DNA of 64,000 nt from Chitinophagaceae bacterium (GCA_016720745.1 JADKKA010000018.1:62001-126000), one strand, 5' to 3'; shown: positions 15,720 to 26,211, counted from the first letter of the stretch. Notes: generated by a model from the letters alone, not told the origin. Numbers and translations: made by a program.

Positions 15720-17777
15720 ATGTCAAAACAAAAACATACGATCCGATTATTTGAGCCAGCCCTGGTAGGCACTGCCATCAAAGAGTCATTTGTAAAACTG
15801 AACCCCCGGCTGATGATCAAAAACCCGGTGATGTTCACCGTAGAAATCGGTACAGCCGTAATGCTGGCCGTTTGCTGCTATCAGGTTTTCACCGGTGACA
15901 ATACACAGGGTGCCTTATGGTATAATATCACCATCTTCTGTATTCTGCTACTGACCGTGCTGTTTGCCAATTTTGCAGAAGCGTTGGCCGAGGCAAGAGG
16001 AAAAGCACAGGCTGAAAGTCTGCGAAAAACCAGACAGGATACAGCCGCAAAAAAAGTGATGAATGCAGGAAATATGTTTCAAAATGAAACAAAAGTGATT
16101 CCGTCTTCACAACTGAATAAAGGTGATTACTTCATTTGTGAAGCCGGAGATGTTATCCCAATGGACGGCGAAATTGTGGAAGGCATCGCCACTATTGATG
16201 AATCAGCGATCACAGGTGAGTCTGCACCGGTTATCCGGGAATCAGGTGGTGACAAATCATCTGTTACCGGTGGTACGAAAGTATTGAGTGATAAAATCAA
16301 AGTGAAAGTAACCACCGCGGCCGGAGAATCATTCCTTGATAAAATGATCGCCCTGGTGGAAGGCGCTTCCAGGCAAAAAACACCGAATGAAATTGCCTTG
16401 ACAATCCTGCTGGCTGCCTTTACACTGATATTTGTGATCGTTTGTGTTACCCTGAAGCCTTTTGCAGATTATGCCAATACACCGATCACTATTGCAGCAT
16501 TCATTTCTCTTTTTGTATGCTTGATACCAACCACTATTGGCGGCCTACTCTCTGCCATTGGAATTGCAGGAATGGACCGGGCCCTCCGGGCCAATGTGAT
16601 CGCCAAAAGTGGTAAGGCGGTGGAAACTGCCGGTGATATCGATGTACTCCTGCTGGACAAAACAGGCACCATCACAATTGGCAACAGAAAAGCCACTCAT
16701 TTCTGGCCGGCCGATCATGCAGAGATAAACGGTTTCATCAGCAATGCAGTATTTGCCTCCCTGGCAGACAGTACACCGGAGGGAAAGTCAATTGTTGAAC
16801 TGGCGAAAGAAAAGAATATTGAAGTCAAACAATTACCAACCCATACTAAGCTTATTGAATTTACAGCAGAAACCAGGAGCAGCGGAGTGGATCTTCCGGA
16901 TGGCATGACAATCAGAAAAGGGGCATTTGATGCCATCAAAAAAATATCCGAAAACAACGGACAAACCTTTCCTGAAGAAACTGAAGCCCGTGTAAAACAA
17001 ATCGCTTCAAATGGTGGTACTCCACTCGTATTAGCTGTGAACAATGTAGTACAGGGTGTGATAGAACTGCAGGACATCATCAAGCCCGGTATCCAGGAAC
17101 GTTTTGAGCGCCTCAGTAAAATGGGAGTAAAAACAGTAATGGTTACCGGTGACAATCCTTTGACTGCAAAATTTATTGCAGAAAAAGCAGGGGTTGATGA
17201 TTTTATTGCAGAAGCCAAACCGGAAGATAAAATGAATTATATCCGCATGGAACAGCAAAGCGGGAAACTGGTGGCAATGATGGGAGATGGCACCAATGAT
17301 GCCCCGGCCCTGGCCCAGGCAGATGTGGGAGTGGCCATGAACAGCGGTACTCAGGCAGCAAAAGAAGCGGGCAATATGGTGGATCTTGACAATGACCCTA
17401 CCAAGCTCATCGAAGTGGTGGAAATTGGAAAGCAGTTGCTGATTACCCGGGGTACACTGACCACTTTTTCCATTGCTAACGATGTCGCCAAATATTTTGC
17501 AATTGTTCCGGCTCTTTTCATCGCATCGATTCCGGCTCTTCAGTCGCTGAATATTATGGGACTGAAAAGTCCGGAATCAGCCATCCTTTCTGCGATCATA
17601 TTTAACGCCCTGATCATCCCTGCTTTAATACCATTGGCACTGAAAGGTGTGCAATACCGGCCCATTGGTGCCAGTGCATTATTGAGAAGAAATTTACTGA
17701 TTTATGGAATCGGCGGCATCATCGTACCCTTTATCGGTATCAAACTGATTGATCTGTTATTGGGTTTGTTTATGTAA
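15720..17777 (+). CDS. kdpB: KdpB, P-type ATPase subunit
   Basis: 685 residues, the expected length. The phosphorylation motif LLDKTGTIT, the actuator motif TGES (ITGESAPVIRESGG) and the hinge motif GDGTNDAPALAQADVGVAM are all intact, as is TGDNPLTA in the P-domain. Membrane helices bracket the cytoplasmic domains as in other type Ia P-type ATPases. It hydrolyses ATP to power potassium uptake through KdpA. Confidence 0.98.
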   Translation: MSKQKHTIRLFEPALVGTAIKESFVKLNPRLMIKNPVMFTVEIGTAVMLAVCCYQVFTGDNTQGALWYNITIFCILLLTVLFANFAEALAEARGKAQAESLRKTRQDTAAKKVMNAGNMFQNETKVIPSSQLNKGDYFICEAGDVIPMDGEIVEGIATIDESAITGESAPVIRESGGDKSSVTGGTKVLSDKIKVKVTTAAGESFLDKMIALVEGASRQKTPNEIALTILLAAFTLIFVIVCVTLKPFADYANTPITIAAFISLFVCLIPTTIGGLLSAIGIAGMDRALRANVIAKSGKAVETAGDIDVLLLDKTGTITIGNRKATHFWPADHAEINGFISNAVFASLADSTPEGKSIVELAKEKNIEVKQLPTHTKLIEFTAETRSSGVDLPDGMTIRKGAFDAIKKISENNGQTFPEETEARVKQIASNGGTPLVLAVNNVVQGVIELQDIIKPGIQERFERLSKMGVKTVMVTGDNPLTAKFIAEKAGVDDFIAEAKPEDKMNYIRMEQQSGKLVAMMGDGTNDAPALAQADVGVAMNSGTQAAKEAGNMVDLDNDPTKLIEVVEIGKQLLITRGTLTTFSIANDVAKYFAIVPALFIASIPALQSLNIMGLKSPESAILSAIIFNALIIPALIPLALKGVQYRPIGASALLRRNLLIYGIGGIIVPFIGIKLIDLLLGLFM

Positions 17778-17795
17778 TTATAAAATGAAGAAAAA

Positions 17796-18350
17796 ATGAA
17801 AAAGAATCTACTGATATCCGCAAAGCTGACCATCCTCATGATCACCCTTTGTAGTTTGCTGTATCCTTTGCTGATTGCAGGAATTGGAAAAGCCAGTCCG
17901 GGTAAGGGGAAAGGGAAAACAGTTTCCATAAACGGAAAAGTAGTCGGTTATGAAAACATTGGTCAAAAATTTACTTCAGAAAAATATTTCTGGGGCCGTC
18001 CTTCTGCCGTTGATTATAATGCAGCCGGATCTGCCGGAACCAATAAAGGCCCTTCCAATCCCGATTATTTACAAATAGTGAAGGACCGTATTGATAGTTT
18101 TCTGGTTCACCATCCCGGAATAAAAAAAGAAGAAATTCCTGCCGATCTGGTGACAGCCAGTGGCAGCGGGCTGGATCCGCATATTTCACCTGCTGCTGCT
18201 TTGATTCAGGTAAACCGGGTTGCCAAAGCCCGCAATCTCCCGGAAGAAAAACTGCGAACTTTGGTGGAACAGCAGGTGGAGAAAACGATCCTGGGGCCTG
18301 CTGTGATCAATGTGCTGAAACTGAATATTGCAGTAGACAACTTGAAGTAA
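17796..18350 (+). CDS. kdpC: KdpC, potassium-transporting ATPase subunit C
   Basis: 184 residues with one N-terminal transmembrane helix (about 10-32) and a periplasmic domain. It carries the conserved FWGRPSAVDYN, SNPDYLQ and TASGSGLDPHISP motifs. KdpC assists assembly and potassium affinity of KdpAB. ATG 17796 is used; another in-frame Met does not occur before the helix. It follows kdpB by 18 bases and precedes the porin by 21. Confidence 0.97.
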   Translation: MKKNLLISAKLTILMITLCSLLYPLLIAGIGKASPGKGKGKTVSINGKVVGYENIGQKFTSEKYFWGRPSAVDYNAAGSAGTNKGPSNPDYLQIVKDRIDSFLVHHPGIKKEEIPADLVTASGSGLDPHISPAAALIQVNRVAKARNLPEEKLRTLVEQQVEKTILGPAVINVLKLNIAVDNLK

Positions 18351-18371
18351 GAATTAAAAAAATTATTGTAC

Positions 18372-19445
18372 ATGAAAAAGATATTATCAGGAATGCTAGT
18401 TCTTCTGGCCTTACAATTGAAGGCGCAGGACAGTACCGGCTCTCTGACCATCAGTGGTTATGCTGAAGCCTATTATCAATATGATTTTAATCAACCGGCT
18501 GATAATAACCGGCCCGGATTTATTTATAGTCATAACCGCCACAACGAATTCAACCTGAACCTTGGGTTCATCAAGGCCAATTACAGCGCTGCAAGGGTCC
18601 GGGCCAATATGGCATTGGGGACCGGAACTTATATGAATGCCAACTATGCTGCTGAGCCTGGTGTGCTGAAAAATATTTTAGAGGCCAATGTCGGGATTAA
18701 AATCAGCAAGCAAAAAAATCTCTGGATCGATGCCGGTATCATGCCTTCACATATCGGTTTTGAAAGCGCCATCAGTAAGGATTGCTGGAACCTGACCAGA
18801 AGTTTATTGGCCGATAATTCACCCTATTTTGAAACCGGGGCTAAAATCACCTACAATTCCGATAACGGAAAATGGCTGTTCAGCGGAATGGCACTCAATG
18901 GCTGGCAAAGGATAAAAAGAGTGGATGCCAATTCGCTGATGAGCTGGGGCACCCAGGTGCAATTCAAACCTTCCGGAAAAGTATTATTGAATTACAGTAC
19001 GTTTATAGGCACTGATAAACCTGATAGTGTAAGACTCTCAAGGTTCTTTCACAACATATATGGCATCTTCAATATCACGGATCAGTTTGGTATTACCGCA
19101 GGTTTTGATATTGGCACAGAGGAGAAATTCTCTGGCAGTGACAAAAAAAATACCTGGTACAGTCCGGTGTTGATCCTGAAATATGCTTTCAATAGTAAGT
19201 GGGCCATTGCAGGCAGGGTGGAACATTATAATGATAAAAACGGGGCCATCATCGCTACCGGGTCTCCCAATGGTTTTCAGACCACCGGGTATTCCCTGAA
19301 TCTTGATCATAGTCCTTTTAAGAATGTTTTATTTCGAATGGAAATCAGAAACCTGAGCAGCAAGGATGAGATTTTTTCGAAGCGCAATGGTAGCGTAACT
19401 AATAATAGTCCCTTTTTAACATCTTCACTCGCTGTTTCATTCTAA
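18372..19445 (+). CDS. Outer-membrane beta-barrel porin associated with Kdp
   Basis: A 357-residue exported protein with a signal peptide (MKKILSGMLVLLALQLKAQ) and repeated amphipathic beta-strands rich in Tyr, Asn and Gly, ending in SSLAVSF with a terminal Phe typical of barrels. It resembles the DUF1597/BBP2-type porins found inside Bacteroidota kdp operons. It probably lets potassium cross the outer membrane to feed KdpABC (inference from position). ATG 18372 is preferred over TTG 18366. Its TAA overlaps the next ATG (TAATG). Confidence 0.85.
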   Translation: MKKILSGMLVLLALQLKAQDSTGSLTISGYAEAYYQYDFNQPADNNRPGFIYSHNRHNEFNLNLGFIKANYSAARVRANMALGTGTYMNANYAAEPGVLKNILEANVGIKISKQKNLWIDAGIMPSHIGFESAISKDCWNLTRSLLADNSPYFETGAKITYNSDNGKWLFSGMALNGWQRIKRVDANSLMSWGTQVQFKPSGKVLLNYSTFIGTDKPDSVRLSRFFHNIYGIFNITDQFGITAGFDIGTEEKFSGSDKKNTWYSPVLILKYAFNSKWAIAGRVEHYNDKNGAIIATGSPNGFQTTGYSLNLDHSPFKNVLFRMEIRNLSSKDEIFSKRNGSVTNNSPFLTSSLAVSF

Positions 19446-20566
19446 TGCCTGATCAGGAAGCAAATATCTGGCTGGATAAAATCCGGCAATCCAAAAAGGG
19501 AAAGCTGAAAATCTATATTGGCATGAGTGCCGGTGTGGGCAAAAGCTATCGTATGCTGCAGGAAGCACATACCCTTTTGCGCAATGGTGTGAATGTGAAA
19601 ATCGGGTATATTGAAACCCATGGCAGGAAAGAAACGGAGGCATTGGTAGAAGGGCTTTCTGTGGTTCCCAGGCGAAGGGCTTTTTATAAAGGCAAGGAAC
19701 TGGATGAACTCGATGTGCAGGCCATTCTGTTGCTGCAACCCAAAATCGTTATTGTGGATGAACTGGCACACAGCAATATCCCGGGCAGCAAAAATGAAAA
19801 AAGATGGCAGGATGTGATTGACATTGTTGATGCAGGAATAGATGTGATTACCGCTGTAAACATCCAGCATATTGAAAGTATCAACGAAGATGTAAAAGAC
19901 ATCACCGGAGTGGAAGTAGCAGAAAGGGTACCTGACAGATTACTGCAGATGGCAGACGAAGTAGTAAATATCGATCTGACAGCCGACGAACTGATTACCC
20001 GGCTGAAAGAGGGCAAGATTTATGAACACAGTAAGGTGCAGCAGGCTTTACAGCATTTTTTTAAACCTGAAAAGATTTTACAGCTTCGGGAACTGGCACT
20101 GAAGGAAGTGGCAGGTCAGGTGGAAAGGAAGGTAGATCATGAAGTAACTACCGGTGAACGCTTATTTAAGCATGAACATTTTCTCGCCTGTATCTCCACC
20201 AATCACGAAATTGCTCAGCGCATTATCAGAAAAACAGGTCGCCTCGCCTCTTATTATAACAGCCGGTGGTATGTACTTTATGTGCAAACACCCAAAGAGG
20301 CGCCCGATAAAATTTCGCTGGCCGCACAACGTCACCTGATCAACAACCTGAAAACAGCAACTGAACTGGGGGCAGAAGTGCTGCAGGTTAAGCACAACAA
20401 TATAGCCAGGGCCATCATTGATGCCGTAGTGGAAAACAAAATCACAACCGTATGTATTGGGAAACCTCACCTAAATTTGTTCCAGGTAATTCTGCGAACG
20501 AATGTATTCAACCAGTTATTAAAAACCCTTTCCGAGAATGAGGTGGACCTGATAATTTTATCCTGA
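19445..20566 (+). CDS. kdpD: KdpD sensor half (KdpD/Usp domains only, no kinase)
   Basis: 373 residues that correspond to the N-terminal cytoplasmic part of KdpD. They include Walker A GMSAGVGKS at 26-34, Walker B IVIVDELAHSN around Asp105, the conserved HIESINEDV region, and then a universal-stress-like domain (about 230-373). In Escherichia coli this is fused to DUF4118, HisKA and ATPase domains (894 residues); here the protein stops before the membrane helices. It is coupled to the porin (TAATG) and to the next kinase (TGATG). It likely senses potassium or ATP-linked signals and modulates that kinase or the DUF4118 kinase at 24396. Confidence 0.9.
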   Translation: MPDQEANIWLDKIRQSKKGKLKIYIGMSAGVGKSYRMLQEAHTLLRNGVNVKIGYIETHGRKETEALVEGLSVVPRRRAFYKGKELDELDVQAILLLQPKIVIVDELAHSNIPGSKNEKRWQDVIDIVDAGIDVITAVNIQHIESINEDVKDITGVEVAERVPDRLLQMADEVVNIDLTADELITRLKEGKIYEHSKVQQALQHFFKPEKILQLRELALKEVAGQVERKVDHEVTTGERLFKHEHFLACISTNHEIAQRIIRKTGRLASYYNSRWYVLYVQTPKEAPDKISLAAQRHLINNLKTATELGAEVLQVKHNNIARAIIDAVVENKITTVCIGKPHLNLFQVILRTNVFNQLLKTLSENEVDLIILS

Positions 20567-22246
20567 TGGCCATTAAACTAAAAACAAAAGTTGCGCTGGG
20601 GGGCCTGTTCCTCTTTCTCCTGCTGATACTGGTTGGGGCACTCAGCCTTTTTTATTTCAACCGGCTCAGTAATGACTCAAAGGAAATCATCAAAGACAAT
20701 TATGAAACCCTGAATTATTCCCGCGAGATGTTGCTGGAATTAAACAACCTTGCTGCAGGCAGTGGCTCTATCAGTCATTTTGAACAAAACCTGCAATTGC
20801 AGGAAAAAAATATTACCGAACCCGGGGAAAAGGAAGTTACGGAAGCTCTCCGGAGAGATTTTAATCATCTTAAAGCAACCGGTCATACCGACTCGATAAG
20901 TCAGATCATACATAATAATATCAGCAGGATCATGCAAATGAACCTGCAGGCCATTGACAGAAAAAATAAAGCAGTACAGGCATCAGCAGAAAGCGCCAAG
21001 ACTATAATTGTGCTTTGCCTGACAGTATGTCTTCTTCTGGGTCTGACCTTTATTTTTAATTTTCCCTCCCTTGTTGCATCTCCGGTTGCCAAGCTTACAG
21101 AAGGAATCAGGGCTGTTGCCAATAAAAACTATAGCGAACGAATCCATTTGAACCGGAAGGATGAGTTTGGGGAGCTGGCCAATGCCTTTAACATCATGGC
21201 AGAACAGCTGGACAACTATGAACATAGTAACCTGGCCAGAATTCTTTTTGAAAAGCAAAGGGCAGAAACGGTAATTAACTCCCTCAAAGATGCCAGTATC
21301 GGTATTGACCACAAGGGAACTGTACTCTTTGCCAACCAGCAGGCCCTGCAATTACTAAATCTAAAAGAACAGGAAATCGCGGGCCTTTCGCAGGAAGAAG
21401 TTAAAAACAAAAATGATCTCTTCCGGTTTCTGATCAATGAACAAAACAATATTCCTTTTAAAATTGTGCTTGACGGCAAGGAAAATTATTTTACCAAGGA
21501 GATCATTGAACTCCGGCAGGCCGATCAGAAAACCGGGATGGTAATCGTGCTGAAAAATATTACCCCTTTTAAAGAACTGGATGTTGCCAAGACCCATTTT
21601 ATTGCCACCGTTTCGCATGAATTGAAAAACCCCTTTGGCTTCATCTGATTTCAGCTTAAAATTACTGGAAGATGAACGGGTGGGAACACTTACCCCTGAA
21701 CAAAAAGAGCTGGTAGCAAGCCTCAAAGATGATAATAAAAGACTACTGCGGATCTTAAGTGAGTTACTGGATCTGTCACAGGTTGACAGTGGTAAAATTC
21801 AATTGAACAAAGAGCCGGTACAGGCTGCAGCGCTGGTCGATAAGGCTGTTGAATCAGTTTTGAATGTTGCCAGGGACAAGGAAATCCAAATCAAAAAAGA
21901 AATTACAGCGGAACTTCCTCTTCTACATGCGGATCCTGATAAAACCACTTGGGTGCTGACCAATTTCCTTACGAATGCAATCCGTTATTCAGCTGCCGGG
22001 TCAGTGATTATTATTGCCGCCCTTCCATCCGGAAGTAAAACAGAATTTTCTGTACAGGACTCTGGAAAAGGAATTGACCCTCGTTACATTGATAAAATAT
22101 TCGATCGCTATTTCAAAATACCCGGCGCCACCGAAGGCAGTGGTCTTGGCTTAGCTATTTGTAAGGAGTTTATTGAAGCCCAGGGTGGTACCATTTCCGT
22201 TGCTTCTGAAACTGGAAAGGGGAGCCGTTTTTCATTTGAGCTGTAA
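20566..22246 (+). pseudogene. HAMP-PAS sensor histidine kinase, frameshifted at the H-box
   Basis: The first part (20566-21648) encodes a membrane helix at about residues 7-28, a short periplasmic loop, a second helix at about 145-167, HAMP (about 168-220), PAS (about 230-330) and the H-box VSHELKNP. The frame then runs into a stop. The second part continues in the +1 frame from about 21635 with ASSDFSLKLLEDERVGTL, the rest of HisKA, and the ATPase domain (TNFLTNAIRYS, DSGKGID, GSGLGLAI) to 22246. Removing one T from the CCCTTT run at 21631-21636 restores a single protein of about 560 residues reading NPLASSDF. The lesion is either a real pseudogene or a homopolymer sequencing error. It is the last gene of the kdp operon and the probable partner of the sigma-54 regulator. 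Confidence 0.85.
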
Positions 22247-22271
22247 TTCACATTCCGGCGGGCCCGGCCAG

Positions 22272-24242
22272 CTATTCCGAATAAATTCTTTTTAACCGCA
22301 GGTTGGGTATCTGTCCAACTATTAAAGGAAATTTTTCGATGGTTACATTCGCCGGGTCGAGTCCAAAACCCTTTTCTTCAGAGAGGCTGATATCTTTTAA
22401 CCAGAAATGCAGGCGCATGACCAGCTTTTCAAAGAAAGGAAGTTCACTATCCTGGCTGATATATTTTTCCATGACCACGAACTGGAAATCCCCAACGGTA
22501 TTGCTGCTGGCCAGGCTTTCATAACGGCTGATTACATTCACTTCTTTGTTCATTACCAGTTCTTCAACGGCCTTCCGGAACAGCAGATTAATCCTGGGTG
22601 CAATCCGGAATCCAAGCTTAAAGTCAATTCTTATGATCTCATTGGGAATGATGTGTTCAACCTTGTACTCGCAATTGTATGGATTATCTACAGTATCCAC
22701 ATGTACCAGCCAGTAAATATCCGCCCGCTTAGGTTTTCGGTTCAGAATGGAATAAATGATCTTGTGTTCGATTTCACGGGGGTTATCAGCACTGGTGAGA
22801 TATACCAGATGGGTGGCGTACTTCGCAACAGTACGGTCATTGCTCAGTTCCTGTAATTTGGAAACATATTCTTCCAGTCTTACAAACTCAACATATCTGT
22901 TTTTAATCTTTCTTGCCTTAAACCAGATATACATAACGCCAAATAAAATACCTGCTACGATCAGGGCCACATAACCGCCATGTGGAAATTTCTGGATATT
23001 GGCAATAAGAAAACTGATTTCGATCATCAGAAAAACTGCCAGATAAAGATAAATCCACAGCGACCTGGCCCTTTTCAGCACCAGGTAATTGGAGAAAAGA
23101 ATCGAGGTGGAAATCATACAAAGCGTGATCGCCAATCCATAAGCCGCTTCCATATTGGTAGCCTTCTGGAAATAGAGTACGATTCCAATACAGCCAATAA
23201 ACAACAGCAGGTTGACAGAAGGGATATACAGCTGCCCCCTGGTTTCCGTAGGATAATTTATTTTCAGTTTGGGCCAAAGGTTCAGTCGCATGGCCTCACT
23301 GACCAGTGTAAAAGATCCTGATATAAGGGCCTGGCTGGCTATAATCGCTGCTGCAGTGGCGATCGCAATGCCGAAATAAAGAAACCAACCCGGCATGACT
23401 CCATAAAAGGGATTGAACCCGGCATTGATCATGTCTGCCGTAATGATTTTCCCTTCAAAATGACTGAGCAGCCAGCCTGCCTGTCCCAGGTAATTAAGGA
23501 TCAGACATATTTTTACAAAAATCCATGAATTCCTGATATTCCATTTACCGCAATGCCCCAGGTCCGAGTATAAAGCTTCGGCCCCGGTCGTACAAAGAAA
23601 TACGGCTCCCAGGATATAAAAACCCTTGGGATACATGATCAGTAATCTGATCCCGTTATATGGGTTAAAAGACTCAAGGATAGTCAGGTCATCAAGCAAA
23701 TGAATACTTCCAAGTGCGGCCAGCATCAGGAACCAAACGGCCATCACGGGACCAAAAAATTTTCCAATAAAGGCAGTCCCGAACTGCTGAATAAAAAATA
23801 ATACCGAAAGAATACCGATGACGATATAAATAATCGTGGTTTGTGAAATAGTGGAGAGTACAGGTACCTGCTTTAACCCTTCGATGGCAGAAGTAACAGA
23901 AATCGGTGGAGTGATCATTCCATCTGCCAGCAGGGCTGCCCCGCCAACCATGGCTGGGACTACCAGCCATTTTTTACGGCGTCTGACCAGTGCAAAAAGT
24001 GAAAAAACACCACCTTCCCCCTTATTATCGGCATTGAGTGTCAGTATCACATACTTGATCGTGGTTTGGAGAGTCAGGGTCCAGATGATGAGAGACAATG
24101 CTCCGGTAACCAGTTCCCTTGTGATCATTTTGCCATTGGTAATAGCATTTAACACATACAAAGGCGAGGTACCTATATCTCCGTAAATAATGCCCAGTGC
24201 AATAAGGAGGCCGGCTGCGGATACTTTATGATGAGATGACAT
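22272..24242 (-). CDS. kup: Kup potassium uptake transporter
   Basis: 656 residues: twelve or so transmembrane helices in the first 430 residues, then a cytoplasmic C-terminal domain. The N-terminal signature is LGIIYGDIGTSPLYVL, and further on AALLADGMITPPISV. Kup proteins import potassium together with protons at low affinity cost and complement the ATP-driven Kdp pump. ATG 24242 is preferred over TTG 24269 because family members start just before this signature. It is transcribed against the kdp operon and divergent from the DUF4118 kinase. A TAATTTTG box (minus strand, 24267-24274) lies in its leader. Confidence 0.96.
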   Translation of the reverse strand: MSSHHKVSAAGLLIALGIIYGDIGTSPLYVLNAITNGKMITRELVTGALSLIIWTLTLQTTIKYVILTLNADNKGEGGVFSLFALVRRRKKWLVVPAMVGGAALLADGMITPPISVTSAIEGLKQVPVLSTISQTTIIYIVIGILSVLFFIQQFGTAFIGKFFGPVMAVWFLMLAALGSIHLLDDLTILESFNPYNGIRLLIMYPKGFYILGAVFLCTTGAEALYSDLGHCGKWNIRNSWIFVKICLILNYLGQAGWLLSHFEGKIITADMINAGFNPFYGVMPGWFLYFGIAIATAAAIIASQALISGSFTLVSEAMRLNLWPKLKINYPTETRGQLYIPSVNLLLFIGCIGIVLYFQKATNMEAAYGLAITLCMISTSILFSNYLVLKRARSLWIYLYLAVFLMIEISFLIANIQKFPHGGYVALIVAGILFGVMYIWFKARKIKNRYVEFVRLEEYVSKLQELSNDRTVAKYATHLVYLTSADNPREIEHKIIYSILNRKPKRADIYWLVHVDTVDNPYNCEYKVEHIIPNEIIRIDFKLGFRIAPRINLLFRKAVEELVMNKEVNVISRYESLASSNTVGDFQFVVMEKYISQDSELPFFEKLVMRLHFWLKDISLSEEKGFGLDPANVTIEKFPLIVGQIPNLRLKRIYSE

Positions 24243-24370
24243 CGGGTTTGATAAAATAGCAAACGTCAAAATTATAACAGCCTGTCAACAAATTATAGCC
24301 AGAGAAAAATCTTTATAAAATCCTTACACAGGAGCGATTTTCTTTTATACCACGCTTATTTCGGCAGGAT

Positions 24371-24378
24371 TACCTTTG
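24371..24378 (+). promoter_or_regulatory. -7 box for the DUF4118 kinase/kdpE operon
   Basis: TACCTTTG is a perfect TAnnTTTG match 18 bases upstream of ATG 24396. No clear TTG lies at the usual -33 distance. Confidence 0.45.
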
Positions 24379-24395
24379 TTCCATATTGACCGCAG

Positions 24396-25532
24396 ATGTT
24401 GCAGCGTTTGACCAAACTCAGTTCCTTCAGCCAGTTCCTGATCAGCATTGCCCTGGTAGTACTGGCAGCGGCAGGCTGCTTTACTGTTTCCGCTTATATT
24501 GATCACAGAGTTGTGGCGCTTATCCTGCTGCTGACAGTGTCCCTGATTGCAATAGTATTTGACATTGTTCCGGTACTGACCGCCGCCACACTGAGCGCAT
24601 TAATCTGGAATTTCTTTTTTATTCAGCCAAAATTTACTTTTCATATAGGTACTGCTGAAGACGCTTTTTTGTTTCTCATGTATTTTGTAATTGCCCTGAT
24701 CAATGGAGTACTGACCAACCGGATACGACGGAGTGAACAACTGGTTCGTGAAAAAGAAAAGAAAGAAAAAACAGTGAAGTTGTATAATACTTTACTCAAC
24801 TCGCTATCCCATGAACTGAAAACACCAATTGCCGCTATCATAGGCGCAACGGACAATCTGTTATCGGACAGCTCCGGGCTATCTGAAGAAAATAAAAAAC
24901 AACTCGTGGAAGAAATTTCCATCGCTTCCCTACGGCTTAACCAACAGGTAGAAAACCTGCTCAGTATGTCAAGATTGGAATCTGGATTTATCGCCCCCAA
25001 AAAAGACTGGGTTGATATGAATGAGTTGGTATATAATGTCATTAACCGGCTGGAAAATGCCTTAAAAAATCATAAGATTCAAATCAGTATCGAAGAAAAC
25101 CTGCCTTACTATAAACTGGACTACGGCTTAATGGAACAGGTACTTTATAACCTGCTTTATAATGCTTCCATTTATACTCCACCATATACAGAAATCCAGA
25201 TTCACGTTAAAAATAATGCTGATAAGATTTATAAACTGGATCTTGACATTCATGACCAGAGAAGGATCCGTACGGAGACTAATTTTTTAGTGATCACTGT
25301 AGAAGACCGGGGACCTGGTTTTCCACCGGAAGAAATTGGAAAAGTCTTTGAGAAATTCTATCGCCTCAGCAATGCCAGAACCGGGGGAACAGGTCTGGGT
25401 CTGTCTATTGTAAAAGGATTTGTTGAGTCGCATAACGGGACAGTTACGCTGGAAAATGTGCCACATGGTGCCCGGTTTACTATTGAAATACCTGCAGAAA
25501 TTTCGCATATCAATAATTTAAAAAATGAATAA
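24396..25532 (+). CDS. KdpD-type sensor kinase half (DUF4118-HisKA-HATPase)
   Basis: 378 residues matching the C-terminal half of KdpD. Four closely packed helices make up DUF4118 (about 10-108), with IWNFFFIQPKFTF, equivalent to the FNFFF motif of KdpD. A charged linker follows, then the H-box NSLSHELKTP (His139), N-box NLLYNASIYT, EDRGPGFP and GGTGLGLSIV. The N-terminal KdpD/Usp part is absent and is instead encoded separately at 19445. It overlaps kdpE by eight bases, so kinase and regulator are coupled. Confidence 0.9.
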   Translation: MLQRLTKLSSFSQFLISIALVVLAAAGCFTVSAYIDHRVVALILLLTVSLIAIVFDIVPVLTAATLSALIWNFFFIQPKFTFHIGTAEDAFLFLMYFVIALINGVLTNRIRRSEQLVREKEKKEKTVKLYNTLLNSLSHELKTPIAAIIGATDNLLSDSSGLSEENKKQLVEEISIASLRLNQQVENLLSMSRLESGFIAPKKDWVDMNELVYNVINRLENALKNHKIQISIEENLPYYKLDYGLMEQVLYNLLYNASIYTPPYTEIQIHVKNNADKIYKLDLDIHDQRRIRTETNFLVITVEDRGPGFPPEEIGKVFEKFYRLSNARTGGTGLGLSIVKGFVESHNGTVTLENVPHGARFTIEIPAEISHINNLKNE

Positions 25533-26211
25533 CGCAGCAATTCTGATCATAGATGATGAGGTACAGATGCGCCGGCTGCTTGAGATCACGCTCGAAAGCA
25601 ACAGCTTCATTGTAGAGTCGGCTGAAACAGCCAGGGATGGATTGCGCATTGCGGCCAATCACCCACCCGACCTGATCATCCTTGACCTGGGATTGCCAGA
25701 CGAAACCGGACACAGTGTACTAAAAAAGCTGCGGGAATGGTATACCAAACCGGTGATCATTCTGTCCGTACAAAGCAATGAAGAAGATATCGTTGCTGCG
25801 CTTGACAATGGTGCAAACGATTATCTGGTAAAGCCCTTTCGTACCGGAGAATTACTGGCCCGTATCCGTTCTGCGTTACGCATATCCATCGCCGATGAAC
25901 AAAACACAGTAGTGGATGCAGGTAATCTGCAGATTGATCTGGCCGCAAGAATGGTCAGAAAAAACAACGAAACTGTAAAGCTCACTGCCACTGAATATAA
26001 ATTACTCAGCCTTTTAGCACAGCACGAAGGCAAAGTACTCACCCACCAGTACCTGTTACGGGAAGTCTGGGGTCCAGGGTATATCAATCAATCCCAGTAC
26101 CTGAGAGTTTTTATCGCCCAGCTTAGAAAAAAAATTGAACTGGACGCCAACAGGCCGCAATACCTGATTACCGAATCGGGCGTAGGCTATCGTTTTATCA
26201 GCGGCAAATGA
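25525..26211 (+). CDS. kdpE: KdpE, OmpR-family response regulator
   Basis: 228 residues. The receiver has IIDDE, phospho-acceptor Asp54 (LDLGLPDETG) and VKPFRTGELLARI, the arrangement characteristic of KdpE. The winged-helix domain (about 130-226) has LTATEYKLLSLLAQHEGKV and HQYLLREVWGPGY, very close to the KdpE recognition region. It should activate a kdp promoter in response to the DUF4118 kinase. The target promoter is not identified; the kdp operon lies 12 kb away on the same strand. Confidence 0.92.
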   Translation: MNNAAILIIDDEVQMRRLLEITLESNSFIVESAETARDGLRIAANHPPDLIILDLGLPDETGHSVLKKLREWYTKPVIILSVQSNEEDIVAALDNGANDYLVKPFRTGELLARIRSALRISIADEQNTVVDAGNLQIDLAARMVRKNNETVKLTATEYKLLSLLAQHEGKVLTHQYLLREVWGPGYINQSQYLRVFIAQLRKKIELDANRPQYLITESGVGYRFISGK

